Below, in pieces: positions 1 through 9,664 of a DNA stretch of 13,506 bases. The notes below the pieces were generated by a model. That model had not been told where the DNA came from. It ran no database searches and saw nothing but the letters and a program-made list of their open reading frames with translations. Position 1 is the first letter of the stretch. Each line of letters begins with the position of its first letter. Origin of the DNA: an uncultured Oceanospirillaceae bacterium (GTDB taxonomy: Bacteria; Pseudomonadota; Gammaproteobacteria; Pseudomonadales; Balneatricaceae). The translations under genes were made by a program, and so were the position numbers. The stretch covers positions 1-13,506 of the forward strand of contig CAMIIY010000016.1 in the NCBI GenBank assembly GCA_946221045.1, in the 5' to 3' direction.

Positions 1-1188
1 GGTTCGATTGCGGCGCGTTTTTATGACGAGCCCAGCGCAAAAATCTGTGTTGTAGGCATTACCGGTACCAATGGCAAAACGTCCTGCGCCCACTTTCTGG
101 CTCAGGCGCTGAATCAACTGGGCCGCAAAACCGCCTTGATTGGCACGGTGGGCAACGGTTTTCCCGATCAGCTTGATATGGCGACCCACACAACACCGGA
201 TGCGATCCGGGTACAGCGTATGTTGGCCGAATTTTGTGCAGCTGGCGCAGTGACGGTGGTGATGGAAGTATCCAGCCATGCGCTTGAGCAGTACCGTGTT
301 GCCGGGGTGAACTTCAAATATGGACTCTTTACCAACCTGACCCGTGATCATCTGGATTATCACGGGTCGATGGAAGCCTATGGCGCGGCAAAAGCGAAGC
401 TGTTTACCGACTACCCGTTGCGTGGCGCTTTGATCAACCAGGATGACGCCTTTGGACGTGAACTGTTGGCGCGACAAGAGCTGATGGGTGAGGCCTTTGC
501 GGTTGGGCGCAGTCAGGGTGATTTACACTTGCGTGCTTATCGCCTGACACCTGAAGGATTGGAAGGCGAGTTTCGTTGTCGCCTCGGCATTATCCCATTC
601 AGCAGTACGCTGCTGGGTGAATTTAATCTGGATAACCTGTTGCTGGTGGCGGGTGTGCTGATGATGGAGGGTTTTTCCGCCCAGCAGATCAGCCGCACGC
701 TGTCCGGTTTGAAAGCAGTGCCGGGGCGGATGGAAGCGCTTAAAACTGCGGGCCGGCCAATGGTCATTATTGATTATGCCCATACCCCCGACGCACTGGA
801 AAAAGCGCTGCAGGGTGCACGTGCGCATTGTAAAGGTGCGCTGTGGTGTGTGTTTGGTTGTGGCGGAGACCGTGACACCGGTAAGCGTGCGCTGATGGGG
901 GAAGTCGCTGATCGGCTGGCGGACCAAGTGGTGATTACCAGTGATAACCCGCGCAGCGAAGCGCCCGATGTAATTATTGCAATGGTGGCCTCTGGTGTAG
1001 TCAGACACAAGGCGGTCATTGAGCCTGATCGGGCGGCAGCCATTACCCGAACCGTTGCAGCTGCGAACAGTGCTGATCTGGTATTGGTGGCCGGAAAAGG
1101 CCATGAAAATTATCAGGAAATTTCCGGTCAGCGTATCCCGTTCAGTGATCAGGCTGTCTGCCAGCAGGCCTTGGGGGTGGCGGTATGA
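1..1188 (+). CDS. murE: UDP-MurNAc-L-Ala-D-Glu:meso-diaminopimelate ligase MurE (5' end missing)
   Basis: ATP-dependent cytoplasmic ligase that adds meso-diaminopimelate to UDP-MurNAc-L-Ala-D-Glu. The reading frame is open from base 1, so the gene starts before the window; 395 residues are visible of about 495 in E. coli, and roughly the first 100 (most of the N-terminal UDP-binding domain) are missing. The P-loop GITGTNGKTS lies at visible residues 19-28. The VMEVSSH and NLTRDHLDYHG blocks follow, then the lysine that is carbamylated in the family (visible residue 131, in AAKAKLF). The C-terminal domain has VIIDYAHTPDALEKAL, FGCGGDRD and the DNPR motif (visible residues 315-318). DNPR is known to select meso-Dap rather than L-lysine, so the wall is of the Dap type. 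A TTG at 136 is internal and not the start. The stop overlaps murF as ATGA. Confidence 0.98.
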   Translation, partial: GSIAARFYDEPSAKICVVGITGTNGKTSCAHFLAQALNQLGRKTALIGTVGNGFPDQLDMATHTTPDAIRVQRMLAEFCAAGAVTVVMEVSSHALEQYRVAGVNFKYGLFTNLTRDHLDYHGSMEAYGAAKAKLFTDYPLRGALINQDDAFGRELLARQELMGEAFAVGRSQGDLHLRAYRLTPEGLEGEFRCRLGIIPFSSTLLGEFNLDNLLLVAGVLMMEGFSAQQISRTLSGLKAVPGRMEALKTAGRPMVIIDYAHTPDALEKALQGARAHCKGALWCVFGCGGDRDTGKRALMGEVADRLADQVVITSDNPRSEAPDVIIAMVASGVVRHKAVIEPDRAAAITRTVAAANSADLVLVAGKGHENYQEISGQRIPFSDQAVCQQALGVAV

Positions 1189-2552
1189 TCGGTCAATGGT
1201 GTTTGTCTGATCTGCAAACTGCATTTGGCGGTCTGGTGTCTGCGGATACCCGCTTTGCGGGCGTCAGTACAGATACCCGTACCATTGAGCCAGGTGACCT
1301 GTTTGTTGCCATCGTGGGGCCTAATTTCAACGGACATGATTTTGCAGAACAGGCTGAAACGGCGGGTGCTGCAGCCCTGGTGGTATCTCAGCCCGTTTCC
1401 AGTCGCTTGCCACAATGGCAGGTGGAAGACACCCGCATTGCACTGGGCCAAATTGGTTTGGCGAATCGCAAGCGTTTTCAGGGGCCCGTGTATGCCGTCA
1501 CCGGCAGCAGCGGCAAAACCACAGTAAAAGAGATGCTGCTGTCGATTCTGTCCGGTCAACAACAGGTTTTGGCGACCCGGGGCAATCTGAATAACGACTT
1601 TGGCGTGCCGCTGACGCTGATGCAGCTGGATGACAGCACTGAAGTGGCGGTCATCGAACAGGGTGCCAGTGCAATTGGTGAAATTGCCTACACCACCGCC
1701 CTGGTCCAGCCAGATGTGGCGATTCTGAATAATGCCATGGGTGCGCATCTGGAAGGGTTTGGTTCCCTGCAGGGCGTGGTACGTGCCAAGGGTGAGATCT
1801 TTGGTCAGCTGGCTGAGTGTGATGGTACTGCCGTGATCAATCTTGATGATCCGCACGCCTCGGTCTGGTTGCAGCAAACTGCAAATGTTCGTCAAAAGAC
1901 ATTTTCGCTCAGTAATACCCAGGCAGATTGTTATGCCTCTGAACTGATACCCGGTGCTAATGGTTGTTACCGTTTTAAATTACATCTGGGTGACAACGCT
2001 GCCCCGGTTCAGCTGCAGGTGATGGGGCAACATAATGTCGCCAATGCCCTGGCCGCTGCGACTGCAGTGCATGCCGGTGGGCTGGAAATGCCGGAGATTG
2101 TTGCCGGCCTTGAGCGATTTTCTGCGGTGAAAGGCCGCATGCGTCCATGCCAGTCAGCGCAGGGCGCATTGATTATTGATGACAGTTACAACGCAAACCC
2201 GGGTTCGGTCCATGCCGCGATCGACTTGTTAGCCGCATTGCCGGGTGAGTCATTCCTGGTTCTGGGCGATATGGCTGAACTGGGTGAAAGTGCTGAAGAA
2301 GCACATGCAACGGTTGGTTGCCGGGCAGCACTGAAGGGGATCTGTCACCTGTGGGTGGCGGGTGTGCTGTCTCGGCACACCGTTTCCGGCTATAACTCAG
2401 CCGCCGGAAACGATGGTCAGCATTTTGCTGACAAAGCTGAGCTGATTGCGGCACTGAAGCCGCTCGCGAAGGCCGGGGTCAATATTCTGGTCAAGGGATC
2501 CCGCAGTGCCGGGATGGAGCAGGTCGTTGCTGGCCTGGAACAAGGGGAATAA
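1185..2552 (+). CDS. murF: UDP-MurNAc-tripeptide:D-alanyl-D-alanine ligase MurF
   Basis: Cytoplasmic ATP-dependent ligase that adds D-Ala-D-Ala (made by Ddl, encoded downstream) to the UDP-MurNAc tripeptide, completing the pentapeptide. At 455 residues it is close to the 452 of E. coli. The N-terminal substrate-binding domain contains GVSTDTRTIEPGDLFVAI. The central ATPase domain has the P-loop AVTGSSGKTTVKEM (core 106-113), GNLNNDFGVPLTL, AHLEGFGSLQGVVRAKGEIF and INLDDPH. The C-terminal Rossmann-like domain contains IIDDSYNANPGS and VLGDMAELG. The start overlaps the murE stop (ATGA at 1185-1188), which suggests translational coupling. The purine-rich GGGGGTGG upstream is only a moderate ribosome binding site. 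All expected motifs are present. Confidence 0.98.
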   Translation: MIGQWCLSDLQTAFGGLVSADTRFAGVSTDTRTIEPGDLFVAIVGPNFNGHDFAEQAETAGAAALVVSQPVSSRLPQWQVEDTRIALGQIGLANRKRFQGPVYAVTGSSGKTTVKEMLLSILSGQQQVLATRGNLNNDFGVPLTLMQLDDSTEVAVIEQGASAIGEIAYTTALVQPDVAILNNAMGAHLEGFGSLQGVVRAKGEIFGQLAECDGTAVINLDDPHASVWLQQTANVRQKTFSLSNTQADCYASELIPGANGCYRFKLHLGDNAAPVQLQVMGQHNVANALAAATAVHAGGLEMPEIVAGLERFSAVKGRMRPCQSAQGALIIDDSYNANPGSVHAAIDLLAALPGESFLVLGDMAELGESAEEAHATVGCRAALKGICHLWVAGVLSRHTVSGYNSAAGNDGQHFADKAELIAALKPLAKAGVNILVKGSRSAGMEQVVAGLEQGE

Positions 2553-2558
2553 ACAGGC

Positions 2559-3641
2559 ATGTTATTACTGATTGCCGACTTTTTATCACAGTTTTACAGC
2601 GGCTTTGCTGTGTTTCAGTACCTGACCCTGCGGGGTATTTTTGGTGTGCTGACGGCATTGCTGATCTCGCTCTGGGTGGGACCATGGCTGATTAATCAGT
2701 TACGCAGCAAGCAGATTGGTCAGGCGGTGCGCAGTGATGGCCCGCAGACCCATTTGAGCAAAGCGGGTACGCCTACCATGGGTGGTGCGCTGATTCTGGT
2801 GGCCATTATCAGCAGTACGTTGTTGTGGAGTGACCTGAGCAATAAATATGTCTGGATCACCATGGGTGTGACCCTGATTTTTGGTGCTGTGGGCTGGGTT
2901 GATGATTACCGCAAGGTGGTTGAGAAGAATCCCAGGGGTCTACCTGCTCGCTGGAAATATTTGTGGCAATCCGTGGGTGGCCTGGGGGCGGCGATTATTC
3001 TTTATGCGCTGGCAAAAACACCGGCTGAAACCGGCCTGCTGATTCCTTTTCTGAAAGATGTGACCCTGCCGCTGGGTATTTTCTTTGTGGTGTTCACCTA
3101 TTTCGTGATTGTGGGGTCTTCCAATGCGGTGAATCTGACAGATGGGCTGGATGGTCTGGCGATTCTGCCAACGGTACTGGTGGGCGGTGCGCTGGGTGTG
3201 TTTGCTTATCTGTCAGGTAACGTGAAATTTGCGGATTACCTGCTGATTCCTTATATCCCGGGTTCTGGTGAACTGATCATCTTCTGTGGTGCGATTGTCG
3301 GCGCCGGTCTTGGTTTTCTCTGGTTTAACACCTATCCGGCGCAGGTTTTTATGGGCGATGTGGGGGCACTGTCGTTGGGGGCTGCACTGGGTGTTATCGC
3401 CGTGATCATCCGGCAGGAGCTGGTGCTGTTCATTATGGGCGGTATTTTTGTGGCCGAGACAGTATCGGTGATCCTGCAGGTGGCGTCGTTCAAATTGACG
3501 GGCAGGCGAATATTTCGCATGGCTCCCCTGCATCACCACTTTGAGTTAAAAGGCTGGCCAGAACCACGTGTGATTGTGCGTTTCTGGATTATTACAGTTG
3601 TATTGGTGCTGATTGGTTTGGCATCACTGAAAATTCGATAA
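2559..3641 (+). CDS. mraY: Phospho-MurNAc-pentapeptide translocase MraY
   Basis: Inner-membrane enzyme that transfers phospho-MurNAc-pentapeptide from UDP to undecaprenyl phosphate, giving lipid I. It has 360 residues, the same as E. coli, so catalytic positions align by number: D115/D116 in [18 protein letters not shown] at 189-199, D267 in [11 protein letters not shown] and the histidine triplet 325-327 in [14 protein letters not shown]. About ten hydrophobic segments alternate with short loops, as expected for the family; the N-terminus begins with a short segment before the first full helix. The start lies 6 nt after the murF stop. AGGGGA at 2543-2548 inside the end of murF is the best ribosome binding site, with a spacer of about 10 nt. 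Confidence 0.98.
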   Translation: MLLLIADFLSQFYSGFAVFQYLTLRGIFGVLTALLISLWVGPWLINQLRSKQIGQAVRSDGPQTHLSKAGTPTMGGALILVAIISSTLLWSDLSNKYVWITMGVTLIFGAVGWVDDYRKVVEKNPRGLPARWKYLWQSVGGLGAAIILYALAKTPAETGLLIPFLKDVTLPLGIFFVVFTYFVIVGSSNAVNLTDGLDGLAILPTVLVGGALGVFAYLSGNVKFADYLLIPYIPGSGELIIFCGAIVGAGLGFLWFNTYPAQVFMGDVGALSLGAALGVIAVIIRQELVLFIMGGIFVAETVSVILQVASFKLTGRRIFRMAPLHHHFELKGWPEPRVIVRFWIITVVLVLIGLASLKIR

Positions 3642-3653
3642 AGAGAAGGCTAA

Positions 3654-5006
3654 ATGGCGCTGATTACAACGGATCAATTCAGGATTGTCGTCGGTCTGGG
3701 TAAGACCGGGCTTTCCTGTGCCCGTTATCTGGCGCGAAAAGGCTGGCCATTTGCTGTGGTCGACAGTCGTGAAAACCCACCGGGTGCGGCTGAGCTGAAA
3801 ACAGAGATGCCCGAGGTGGCGCTGCATTGCGGGCCGTTTAATGCAGCTTTGTTGCAGACGGCATCAGAGCTAATTCTGAGCCCGGGTGTCGCCCTGAGTG
3901 AGCCTGCGATTCAGGAGGCGCAGGCGGCAGGTGTGCCGGTAATTGGCGATATTGATCTGTTTTGCCGGGAAATCTCTGCTCCCATTGTAGCGATTACCGG
4001 TTCTAACGCTAAAAGTACTGTGACCATCTTGGTTGGCGAAATGGCACTGGCCGCCGGTAAAACGGTTGGTGTGTGCGGCAATATCGGCACACCGGTACTG
4101 GATCTGTTACTGGAGCCAGAAAAAGACCTCTATGTTATGGAGTTATCCAGCTTTCAGTTGGAAACGACACATGACTTGCGGGCGGCCGTGGCTACCGTGC
4201 TGAATATCTCGCCGGATCATATGGACCGTTATCCCTCTGTACAGGCGTATTATCAGGCTAAACACCGTATTTTCAGAGGGTGTCGCAAGGCAGTGATTAA
4301 CCGCGATGATCCACTGACGGCACCTTTATTACCGAAAGCGGTGACGACGCTGAGCTACCATCTGGGCCGACCTGACATCGGTGTTTATGGTGTGTTGCCT
4401 GAGGATGGCAGCCAGTGGCTGGCAGTTGGGCAGCAACCATTGCTGAATATCGCAAAACTGAAAATACGCGGCAGTCACAACATTGCGAATGCGTTGGCCG
4501 CGCTAGCGCTGGGTGAGTCCGTTGATTTGCCGGTCACCGCCATGGTTCAGGCGCTGAAGGCGTTTCCCGGACTGGATCATCGCTGTCAGTGGGTAGCAGA
4601 GGTTCAGGGGGTGCAGTATTTCAACGACTCAAAAGGCACTAATGTGGGCGCAACGCTGGCAGCGTTGCGTGGATTGGGCCAGACCCTGAAAGGCGATGAA
4701 AAAATCATTCTCTTAGCCGGTGGTGTTGGTAAGGGGGCTGAGTTTTCTGAACTGGCTCCTGCCCTGAAAGAGTATGGCCGCGCGCTGATCTATTTTGGTC
4801 AGGATGGACAACAGATTGCAGATCAAACCGGAACGATTCCCGGTCATGCTGCAGATTCCCTTGAAGATGCGGTAAGACAAGCATCTTCGCTGGCTCAGTC
4901 AGGAGATCTGGTGCTGTTGTCTCCGGCCTGTGCCAGTTTTGATATGTTCAGTGGTTATCCGGCCCGGGGTGATGCCTTTGTAAAAGCGGTGGAGGGGTTA
5001 CGATGA
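3654..5006 (+). CDS. murD: UDP-MurNAc-L-alanine:D-glutamate ligase MurD
   Basis: Cytoplasmic ligase that adds D-glutamate to UDP-MurNAc-L-Ala. It has 450 residues. The N-terminal Rossmann-like domain starts with IVVGLGKTGLSCARYL (11-26) and VVDSRENPP. The P-loop reads GSNAKST (116-122), with alanine where most Mur ligases have glycine; the phosphate-contacting lysine and Ser/Thr are kept. ELSSFQLE (163-170), NISPDHMDRY, the family's carbamylated lysine K203 in QAKHRIF, HRCQW, NDSKGTN (324-330) and LLSPACASFDMF (421-432) complete the family signature. AGAAGG at 3644-3649, 4 nt before the ATG, supports this start; the gap from mraY is 12 nt. The stop overlaps ftsW as ATGA. Confidence 0.98.
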   Translation: MALITTDQFRIVVGLGKTGLSCARYLARKGWPFAVVDSRENPPGAAELKTEMPEVALHCGPFNAALLQTASELILSPGVALSEPAIQEAQAAGVPVIGDIDLFCREISAPIVAITGSNAKSTVTILVGEMALAAGKTVGVCGNIGTPVLDLLLEPEKDLYVMELSSFQLETTHDLRAAVATVLNISPDHMDRYPSVQAYYQAKHRIFRGCRKAVINRDDPLTAPLLPKAVTTLSYHLGRPDIGVYGVLPEDGSQWLAVGQQPLLNIAKLKIRGSHNIANALAALALGESVDLPVTAMVQALKAFPGLDHRCQWVAEVQGVQYFNDSKGTNVGATLAALRGLGQTLKGDEKIILLAGGVGKGAEFSELAPALKEYGRALIYFGQDGQQIADQTGTIPGHAADSLEDAVRQASSLAQSGDLVLLSPACASFDMFSGYPARGDAFVKAVEGLR

Positions 5007-6202
5007 TCTCTTTCAGCGCATTGTGGAAAACACCGCCTGCATCTCAGGTTGATGCCAAACTGCTGCCGTTTGATCCCTGGGTACTGGGTGCTGCCCTGAG
5101 TCTGATTCTGTTTGGTTTTGTCATGATCAGCTCTGCCTCGCTTGATGTTGCCATGCGTAACAATGGCACGCCTTATTTTTATGTTTTCCGGCAAATGGTG
5201 TTTATCACCATTGCTCTCACTGCCGCCATGCTGGTATGGCGTGTGCCGCTTCGATTCTGGCAGCAGACGGGACACTGGTGGATGCTGATGGCCGGTATTT
5301 TGCTGGTACTAGTCTTGGTGCCGGGCGTAGGTAAAGGCGTGAACGGCAGTCATCGCTGGTTGCCGCTGGGGCCTTTGAATCTGCAAGCTTCTGAGGTCGC
5401 CAAGTTCTGTATGGTGATCTATATGGCCGGTTATCTGGTGCGCCGTCTTGACGAAGTGCGCAGCAGTTGGAAAGGCATCGCCAAGCCGACCCTGCCGTTG
5501 GGTATTTTCTGTGTGTTGCTCTATTTTGAGCCGGATTTTGGTGCTCTGGTGGTGTTGATGGGCACGGTGATGGGCATGATTTTCCTGGGTGGTATGCGGT
5601 TTTCGCAGTTTATTACGGTTGTCAGTGGTGTGTTACTGCTTCTGATCACCGTGGTCGGTTTACAGCCTTACCGTGTGGCGCGCCTGAAAAGTTTTCTGGA
5701 CCCTTGGGCAGACCCTTTTGGCAGTGGTTATCAGCTGTCTCAGGCGCAGATTGCTTTTGGCCGTGGTGACTGGTTTGGCACAGGGCTGGGTAACAGTGTT
5801 CAGAAACTGTTTTATCTGCCCGAAGCACATACTGACTTTGTGTTTTCAGTCATGGCAGAAGAGCTCGGCTTTGTTGGCGCGGCGGCAATGATTGTGTTGT
5901 TTGCTGTGCTGGTGATGAGTATTTTCAGGATTGGTCGCCGGGCTGAGAAACAGAAAGCCTTTTTCCCGGCGTACACCTGCTATGGCTTCGGTATTATTTT
6001 TGCTGCGCAGGCGTTGATCAACATTGGCGTGAATGTGGGGGCACTGCCGACCAAAGGTCTGACCCTGCCACTGGTGAGTTATGGTGGCAGTAGCCTTTTG
6101 GTGAGTTGTGCCATGCTGGCGGTGATTCTGCGTGTTGATTATGAATTGAAATGTCAGCTTCTCACGGACAAAAACTCCGGGGAGGTGACGGATGAAAAAT
6201 AA
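5003..6202 (+). CDS. ftsW: Septal peptidoglycan polymerase FtsW (SEDS family)
   Basis: Polytopic inner-membrane protein of the SEDS family. These proteins polymerise lipid II into glycan strands; FtsW works with the transpeptidase FtsI at the division septum. It has 399 residues, with a cytoplasmic N-terminus of about 25 residues followed by about ten hydrophobic segments. Diagnostic blocks are GVNGSHRWLPLGPLNLQASE (112-131), YFEPDFG (174-180), RLKSFLDPWADPFGSGYQ, LPEAHTDFVFSVMAEELG (272-289) and LPLVSYGGSSLL (355-366). D278 in EAHTD corresponds to the essential acidic residue of the large extracytoplasmic loop of the family. The start shares ATGA with the murD stop, and GGAGG at 4991-4995 gives a good ribosome binding site. 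Because ftsI normally lies upstream of murE in this cluster, its partner is probably just outside the window. Confidence 0.97.
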   Translation: MISFSALWKTPPASQVDAKLLPFDPWVLGAALSLILFGFVMISSASLDVAMRNNGTPYFYVFRQMVFITIALTAAMLVWRVPLRFWQQTGHWWMLMAGILLVLVLVPGVGKGVNGSHRWLPLGPLNLQASEVAKFCMVIYMAGYLVRRLDEVRSSWKGIAKPTLPLGIFCVLLYFEPDFGALVVLMGTVMGMIFLGGMRFSQFITVVSGVLLLLITVVGLQPYRVARLKSFLDPWADPFGSGYQLSQAQIAFGRGDWFGTGLGNSVQKLFYLPEAHTDFVFSVMAEELGFVGAAAMIVLFAVLVMSIFRIGRRAEKQKAFFPAYTCYGFGIIFAAQALINIGVNVGALPTKGLTLPLVSYGGSSLLVSCAMLAVILRVDYELKCQLLTDKNSGEVTDEK

Positions 6203-7277
6203 AACTCTACTGGTCATGGCTGGCGGTACCGGTGGTCATGTGTTCCCTGCTTTGGCAACCGTAGAAGTTTTGCAGCAGCAGGGCGTTCAGGTCGAATGGC
6301 TGGGCAGTCGCCATGGCATAGAAGCAGAGCTGGTACCGGCTGCAGGCATTAAATTGCACAGCATTGAGGTCAGAGGTCTGCGCGGCAAAGGCAAGCTCAG
6401 CCTGTTACTGGCGCCGTTGAAATTATTGTTGGCGGTTTGGCAGGCCATCAGGGTATTGCGCAAGGTTAAACCCGATGCTGTTTTGGGCATGGGGGGGTTT
6501 GCATCGGGCCCGGGTGGTGTTGCGGCCTGGCTGTTACGTGTTCCGGTGGTAATCCATGAACAGAATGCAGTGGCAGGTATGACCAATCGCTGGTTATCAA
6601 AAGTCGCCTGCAGGGTGTTGGAAGCGTTTGGTGGTGCTTTCCCTGTGACCTGTAAAACCGAGGTGATGGGTAACCCGGTTCGGGGTGCAATTCTGGATCT
6701 GGCACCACCCGCCCAGCGGTTTATAGAGCATAAAGGCCCGATTCGCCTGCTGGTGCTGGGCGGTAGTTTGGGTGCGCAGGCAATCAATGAGCTATTGCCT
6801 GTGGTGATGGCGCAGCTTTCACCGGAACAGCGACCGGAAGTGTGGCACCAGGTGGGTAAGCGGAATCTGGAGGCGGCCAGTGCGGCTTATGCAGCTCAGG
6901 GTGTCAGTGATGTGCGGGTTGTACCCTTTATTGATGATATGGCAGCGGCGTATGGCTGGGCGGATCTGGTGTTATGTCGTGCCGGCGCACTGACTGTCAG
7001 CGAGTTATCCATTGCGGGTGTTGGTTCAATTCTGGTGCCGTTCCCGCATGCTGTCGATGACCACCAGACCGGTAATGCCCAGTTTTTAAGTCAGTCAGGT
7101 GCCGCAAAACTGATTCAGCAGACAGAACTCACCGCTTCAGCTCTGGTTGAGCTGCTGACGGGGTCGCTGAATGACCGGACACAATTATTGCAGATGGCAG
7201 AAAAAGCAAACGCGATCGGTATTCCAGAATCCCGTGAGCGGGTCGCTGCCGTCTGTCAGGAGGTAATGGGTTTATGA
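6192..7277 (+). CDS. murG: UDP-GlcNAc:lipid I N-acetylglucosaminyltransferase MurG
   Basis: Peripheral inner-membrane GT28 glycosyltransferase that adds GlcNAc to lipid I to form lipid II, the substrate of FtsW and the penicillin-binding proteins. It has 361 residues in two Rossmann-like halves. The N-terminal half has [11 protein letters not shown] (11-21), [14 protein letters not shown] and [16 protein letters not shown] (121-136). The C-terminal donor-binding half has [10 protein letters not shown] (190-199), the RAGALTVSE block ending at E271, and [18 protein letters not shown] (282-299). The start is set by a strong GGAGG at 6181-6185 with a 6-nt spacer. The gene overlaps the end of ftsW by 11 nt (6192-6202), in keeping with coupled translation of the membrane steps. 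Confidence 0.98.
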   Translation: MKNKTLLVMAGGTGGHVFPALATVEVLQQQGVQVEWLGSRHGIEAELVPAAGIKLHSIEVRGLRGKGKLSLLLAPLKLLLAVWQAIRVLRKVKPDAVLGMGGFASGPGGVAAWLLRVPVVIHEQNAVAGMTNRWLSKVACRVLEAFGGAFPVTCKTEVMGNPVRGAILDLAPPAQRFIEHKGPIRLLVLGGSLGAQAINELLPVVMAQLSPEQRPEVWHQVGKRNLEAASAAYAAQGVSDVRVVPFIDDMAAAYGWADLVLCRAGALTVSELSIAGVGSILVPFPHAVDDHQTGNAQFLSQSGAAKLIQQTELTASALVELLTGSLNDRTQLLQMAEKANAIGIPESRERVAAVCQEVMGL

Positions 7278-8713
7278 AACCTACGGTAACAATTCACGAA
7301 ATACCAGAGATGCGCCGCATTCGTAAGATCCATTTTATTGGCATCGGCGGGGTGGGTATGTGTGGCATCGCTGAGGTGTTATTGAATCAGGGTTATGCTA
7401 TTTCCGGTTCAGACCTGAAAATGTCGGCCACTACGCAGCGCCTGATACAGCTGGGCATGGAAATTTTTATTGGCCACGCACCTGAGCATGTCTCAGGGGC
7501 CGATGTGGTGGTGGTCTCGACAGCAGTCAGTCAACAAAATCCTGAGCTGGTGGCTGCCCGTGATAACCGTGTTCCTGTCGTGCGTCGGGCCGAAATGCTG
7601 GCTGAACTGATGCGCTACCGACATGGCATTGCCGTGGCGGGTACCCATGGTAAAACCACGACCACGAGTTTACTGGCATCTGTTTTTGCTGAAGGTGAAC
7701 GTGATCCGACGTTTGTGATTGGTGGCCGTCTGAACAGTGCAGGCACCAATGCCAAGATGGGCACCAGCCGGTATCTGGTGGCTGAAGCGGATGAAAGTGA
7801 TGCGTCTTTCCTGCATCTGCAGCCGATGGTGGCGATTGTTACCAATATCGATGCTGATCATATGGAAACCTATGAGAATGACTTCTCCCGATTGAAGCGT
7901 ACCTTTATCGAATTTCTACACAACCTGCCATTTTACGGTCTGGCGGTGCTCTGTATTGATGATCCGGTGGTGCGAGAAATCCTGCCGGAAGTCAGTCGTC
8001 CGGTACTGACCTATGGCGTATCTGAGGATGCGGATTTCCGGGCGGTGAATATTCGTCAGGAGGGCATGTACTCGAGTTTCAGTGTACAGCGCCCTGATGG
8101 TCTTGATCCACTTGCAGTAAAACTGCATATGCCCGGTCAGCACAACGTGCTGAATGCATTGGCGACTATTGCCGTTGCCACCGATGAAGGTATTGATGGA
8201 GTCGCGATTTGCAGGGCGCTGGAGCAGTTTGCGGGTGTTGGGCGCCGCTTTCAGGTGCTCGGTAATGTGCCAGTATCTGGTGGTAATGTCATGCTGGTGG
8301 ATGACTACGGGCATCATCCGCGTGAAGTGCAGGCCGTGATCAGTGCTGTGCGGGAAGGCTGGCCGGAAAAACGTCTGGTAATGATTTATCAGCCTCATCG
8401 GTATACCCGAACCCGTGACCTCTATGAAGACTTTACGCAGGTGCTGTCAGAAGTAGACCTGTTGCTTTTATTGGAGGTCTACCCAGCCGGTGAAGAGCCG
8501 ATTGCCGGTGCTGACAGCCGTAACCTGTGCCGCAGTATTCGCCTGCGGGGTGCTGTCGAGCCGGTTTACGTTAATGACAAATCAGAGGTCGCGGATCTGT
8601 TGCGCAATGTATTAAAACCAGGTGATCTGCTGTTGACGCAGGGAGCAGGCGATATCACAGCCCTGGCGCATGAGTTAAAACAGATCTCGCTGGAACAAGA
8701 GGAACAGGCATGA
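7274..8713 (+). CDS. murC: UDP-MurNAc:L-alanine ligase MurC
   Basis: Cytoplasmic ATP-dependent ligase that adds L-alanine to UDP-MurNAc, the first peptide step. It has 479 residues; E. coli MurC has 491. [18 protein letters not shown] (19-36) is the N-terminal nucleotide-sugar-binding loop, GTHGKTTTT (123-131) the P-loop and [14 protein letters not shown] (171-184) the MurC signature. [22 protein letters not shown] (341-352) and [16 protein letters not shown] (372-387) follow. The ATG shares ATGA with the murG stop, and AGGAGGT at 7258-7264 (9-nt spacer) is one of the strongest ribosome binding sites of the window, so this start is preferred over the internal ATG at residue 13. No murB lies between murC and ddl, unlike some other dcw clusters. 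Confidence 0.98.
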   Translation: MKPTVTIHEIPEMRRIRKIHFIGIGGVGMCGIAEVLLNQGYAISGSDLKMSATTQRLIQLGMEIFIGHAPEHVSGADVVVVSTAVSQQNPELVAARDNRVPVVRRAEMLAELMRYRHGIAVAGTHGKTTTTSLLASVFAEGERDPTFVIGGRLNSAGTNAKMGTSRYLVAEADESDASFLHLQPMVAIVTNIDADHMETYENDFSRLKRTFIEFLHNLPFYGLAVLCIDDPVVREILPEVSRPVLTYGVSEDADFRAVNIRQEGMYSSFSVQRPDGLDPLAVKLHMPGQHNVLNALATIAVATDEGIDGVAICRALEQFAGVGRRFQVLGNVPVSGGNVMLVDDYGHHPREVQAVISAVREGWPEKRLVMIYQPHRYTRTRDLYEDFTQVLSEVDLLLLLEVYPAGEEPIAGADSRNLCRSIRLRGAVEPVYVNDKSEVADLLRNVLKPGDLLLTQGAGDITALAHELKQISLEQEEQA

Positions 8714-9660
8714 CCGACTACCGTGTTGATGCCCCAACAGCCGCAGCATTAGGGCGGGTCGCTGTGATCTATGGTGGTACATCCTCAGAACGTCCTGTCT
8801 CGCTGAAAAGTGGTGCAGCGGTGCTGTCGGCTCTGGCGCGGGCCGGAGTGGATGTATTTGGACTCGATCTGGGTGGTGAAACGGGTGATTTAGCTCCGTT
8901 GGCGCAACTTCAGGCAGCGGAGTTTGATCGGGCATTTCTGATTTTACATGGCGCAGGTGGTGAAGACGGTGTGTTGCAGGGTGTGATGGAGTTGCTCGGC
9001 AAACCCTACACTGGCAGTGGTGTAGCGGCGTCTGCCATTGGCATGGATAAATTGCGTACCAAGCAGATCTGGCGGGGTGCCGGATTACCAACGCCGCCGT
9101 TTGCGGTACTGACCGAAGAGACTGATTTTGTAGCAGTCGCCGCCGAGTTAGGTGCCAAGATGATCGTCAAACCAGCACACGAAGGCTCAAGTATTGGTAT
9201 GAGCGTGGCGGTTGATGCGGCGGGGCTGGAAGCTGCATTTTCCACCGCAACCGGGTTCGACCGGCTGGTGATTGCTGAGCGCTGGATGAGTGGTGCTGAA
9301 TTTACTGTCGGTATTTTGCAGGGTCAGGCTCTGCCCGTTATCAAACTTGAAACCAGTCATGACTTTTACGATTACGATGCCAAGTATCTGGCCAATGATA
9401 CCCGCTATCGTTTTGATCATGGCCTGACGTCTGAGCAGGAAATCTTTTTAAAGCAGCTGGCGGAGCAGGCGTTTGCCGTAATCGGCTGTCGAGGTTGGGG
9501 CCGGGTGGATGTGATGCAGGATGAACAGGGTAATTTCCAACTGCTGGAGATCAATACGGCACCGGGTATGACCGATCACAGTCTGTTACCCATGGCGGCA
9601 GCCGAAGCGGGGGTCAGCTTTGAGGAATTGGTTGTGAAAATTTTGCAGACAACGGTGTAG
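8710..9660 (+). CDS. ddl: D-alanine--D-alanine ligase (Ddl, DdlB type)
   Basis: Cytoplasmic ATP-grasp ligase that joins two D-alanines to make the dipeptide used by MurF. It has 316 residues (DdlB of E. coli has 306; about ten extra residues precede the first strand). [14 protein letters not shown] (22-35) holds the catalytic glutamate E27, although the usual EREV/EHEV reads [17 protein letters not shown] (79-91), PYTGSGV, the [13 protein letters not shown] block (153-165) and FYDYDAKYL (219-227) follow. Y226 fits a D-Ala rather than a D-lactate ligase. GRVDVM (264-269) and [13 protein letters not shown] (279-291) carry the Mg/ATP ligands. The start overlaps the murC stop as ATGA, with GAGGA at 8699-8703 as ribosome binding site. 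The location between murC and ftsQ is that of ddlB. Confidence 0.97.
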   Translation: MTDYRVDAPTAAALGRVAVIYGGTSSERPVSLKSGAAVLSALARAGVDVFGLDLGGETGDLAPLAQLQAAEFDRAFLILHGAGGEDGVLQGVMELLGKPYTGSGVAASAIGMDKLRTKQIWRGAGLPTPPFAVLTEETDFVAVAAELGAKMIVKPAHEGSSIGMSVAVDAAGLEAAFSTATGFDRLVIAERWMSGAEFTVGILQGQALPVIKLETSHDFYDYDAKYLANDTRYRFDHGLTSEQEIFLKQLAEQAFAVIGCRGWGRVDVMQDEQGNFQLLEINTAPGMTDHSLLPMAAAEAGVSFEELVVKILQTTV

Positions 9661-9664
9661 CACC

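Noticed and set aside
523..1224. Long minus-strand open frame of 233 codons opposite murE
   Set aside because: It lies wholly opposite a conserved gene with all its motifs, shows no recognisable domain and reads as the low-complexity H/Q/R/T-rich mirror of plus-strand codons. Treated as a shadow frame.
1149..1895. Long minus-strand open frame of 248 codons opposite the murE end and murF
   Set aside because: Same reasoning: no protein family recognised, composition typical of an antisense shadow, and it covers intact murF motifs.
7916..8398. Minus-strand open frame of 160 codons opposite murC
   Set aside because: Antisense to the conserved middle of murC, with no recognisable domain.
9400..9664. 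Promoters for ftsQA inside the 3' end of ddl, as known in E. coli
   Set aside because: I looked for -35/-10 pairs and found none strong enough to report.
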